Assembly: GCA_015223225.1 (NCBI GenBank)
Contig: JADFCQ010000003.1
Coordinates: forward strand, 62,001-126,000
Direction of reading: 5' to 3'
DNA from: Acetobacteraceae bacterium H6797
GTDB taxonomy: Bacteria; Pseudomonadota; Alphaproteobacteria; Acetobacterales; Acetobacteraceae
DNA length: 64,000 bases
Shown: positions 63,188 through 64,000 of the stretch, piece after piece
Layout of the letters: every line of letters begins with the position of its first letter
Numbering within the stretch: position 1 is the first letter of the stretch
The notes under the pieces: model-generated
What the model saw: the letters and a program-made list of their open reading frames with translations, nothing else
Databases searched by the model: none
What the model was told of the DNA's origin: nothing
Program-made: the position numbers and the translations under genes

Positions 63188-63368
63188 GCCTGTCGTTTCC
63201 CGTGAACGGGGCTGCCCCCGTCGCGGCGGACCATGCTTGCCTGGCGATTTGTTGTCAAGTTGTTGGGCTCGGGCGGGCGGTCACCTGGCCGCTATCGGCG
63301 TTTTTCTGGCCTTTGCGGGGCTGCGGCTGCTTGACATCTGCACCCCGGGTCGTGACAACCTGTCAATA
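63188..63368. promoter_or_regulatory. Divergent promoter region with TGACA/TGTCA operator
   Basis: A rightward TTGACA lies at 63331-63336. TGACA at 63353-63357, TGTCA at 63361-63365 and TGACA at 63370-63374 alternate as inverted repeats, the last overlapping the regulator's ATG. A leftward TTGACA lies at 63258 to 63253, with CATGGT 17 bases on as a weak -10. These are good candidates for the regulator's own sites and both promoters. Confidence 0.6.
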
Positions 63369-64000
63369 ATGACAACGCCCCAGAACAACATCTCGGGTCG
63401 CGATTCCCGCATGATCGCCCGGCTGCGCCCGCCCACCCTGGTGGATAGCGTGCATGAGCAGCTTCTGGCCGGGATCATGGGCGGGGAATTCCCCGCCGAT
63501 ACGCGCCTGCCGAGCGAGCATGACCTCGCCGCGCGCTTCGACGTGTCGCGCCCGATCGTTCGCGCCGCTTTGGAGCGGCTGCGCAAGGCGGGGCTGATCC
63601 AGTCGCGGCAGGGGGCGGGGAGTTTCGTGAAGGCGGTGGTCGAGCGCCGGGCGCTGGGCTTCGCGCCGGTCGAGACCATTGCCGATATCCAGCGCTGCTA
63701 CGAATTCCGCATCGAGCTGGAGCCGGGGGCGGCCTCTCTCGCCGCGAGGCGCCGCAACCCCGCCGCCATCGAGGCGATCGAGACGGCGCTAGGCCTGCTG
63801 GCCGATGCGACGGACCGGCAGAAGCATCGCGAGGATGCCGATTTCGCCTTCCATCTCGCCGTCGCCGAGGCCTCGAACAACCACTATTTCAGCGCCTCCA
63901 TGGCGGCGCTGAAGGACCATATCGCCGTGGGGATGAAGCTCCATGGCCTCTCGCTGCTGGGCCCGGCGCCCGCGCTGCGCGGGGTGTATGAGGAGCATGC
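63369..64000 (+). CDS. GntR-family (FCD) transcriptional regulator, 3' end cut by window
   Basis: ATG 63369 opens a frame to the right edge (at least 210 residues). The winged helix is VDSVHEQLLAGIMGGEFPADTRLPSEHDLAARFDVSRPIVRAALERLRKAGLIQSRQGAGSFV (residues 25-88). An FCD effector domain follows (about 105 onward), with YEFRIELEPGAASLAA and DADFAFHLAVAEASNNHYF, carrying the metal-binding Asp and His. It diverges from the acid-sugar kinase/PdxA2 operon and very likely controls it, sensing threonate or erythronate-like acids (inference). Confidence 0.92.
   Translation, partial: MTTPQNNISGRDSRMIARLRPPTLVDSVHEQLLAGIMGGEFPADTRLPSEHDLAARFDVSRPIVRAALERLRKAGLIQSRQGAGSFVKAVVERRALGFAPVETIADIQRCYEFRIELEPGAASLAARRRNPAAIEAIETALGLLADATDRQKHREDADFAFHLAVAEASNNHYFSASMAALKDHIAVGMKLHGLSLLGPAPALRGVYEEH

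Overview
The window is a piece of a GC-rich alphaproteobacterial chromosome, most likely from the Acetobacteraceae (Roseomonas-like). That placement is an inference from several signs. Base composition is high in G+C almost throughout. rpoD has the alphaproteobacterial layout next to dnaG. A small heat-shock protein is followed directly by a DUF1150 protein. The pyrB-pyrC-plsY-dprA-topA-rnr and def-fmt-truA clusters are present. Two orphan Bug-type tricarboxylate-transporter binding proteins are also present. I see no rRNA, tRNA, CRISPR array, transposase or phage gene. The first and last genes are cut by the window edges.

Layout. 0-12.9 kb is a mosaic of small metabolic genes: a creatininase-family protein, a secreted beta-propeller, a membrane acyltransferase, two class I aminotransferase paralogues about 3 kb apart, several GNAT acetyltransferases, a PAS-GGDEF protein, a DinB protein and a very convincing fluoroacetate-dehalogenase-type hydrolase. 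Two copies of a 109-bp intergenic repeat lie here. 13.3-21.1 kb is core: dnaG-rpoD, acetyl-CoA synthetase and an MFS transporter. 22.1-24.8 kb is a lower-GC island with a divergent glycosyltransferase/pyruvyltransferase pair around an AT-rich intergenic region. 24.8-35.3 kb is one long leftward housekeeping cluster (pyrB, pyrC, plsY, dprA, topA, rnr, S41 protease). 35.6-38.6 kb is a second glycan module: another pyruvyltransferase-family gene coupled to a helical-domain/GT-A fusion.

38.7-48.7 kb holds an M20 peptidase, an SH3-domain secreted protein, pterin carbinolamine dehydratase, a zinc peptidase, a PrpF-family isomerase beside a Bug protein, a membrane GGDEF protein, and an overlapping hydratase/ADP-forming acyl-CoA synthetase pair. 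A four-hairpin array separates this from def-fmt-truA (49-51.3 kb). Then come hsp20-DUF1150, a divergent tartrate/malate-type dehydrogenase and LysR pair with a clear dyad between them, a class III aminotransferase, a second Bug protein and a gamma-glutamyltranspeptidase-like protein. 58.6-61 kb is a three-gene lipid cluster (PlsC-like, CdsA-like, variant CDP-alcohol phosphotransferase). 61-64 kb is a four-carbon acid-sugar catabolic operon (PdxA2-type dehydrogenase plus DUF1537 kinase) diverging from a GntR/FCD regulator whose likely operator overlaps its own start codon.

How the genes may work together (inference): the accessory regions look built for scavenging organic acids and amino acids, with Bug receptors, aminotransferases, PrpF, tartrate dehydrogenase, acid-sugar kinase and acyl-CoA ligase. 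The two pyruvyltransferase/glycosyltransferase modules probably decorate a surface polysaccharide. The most interesting candidates for something undescribed are those glycan modules and the 58.6-61 kb lipid cluster.
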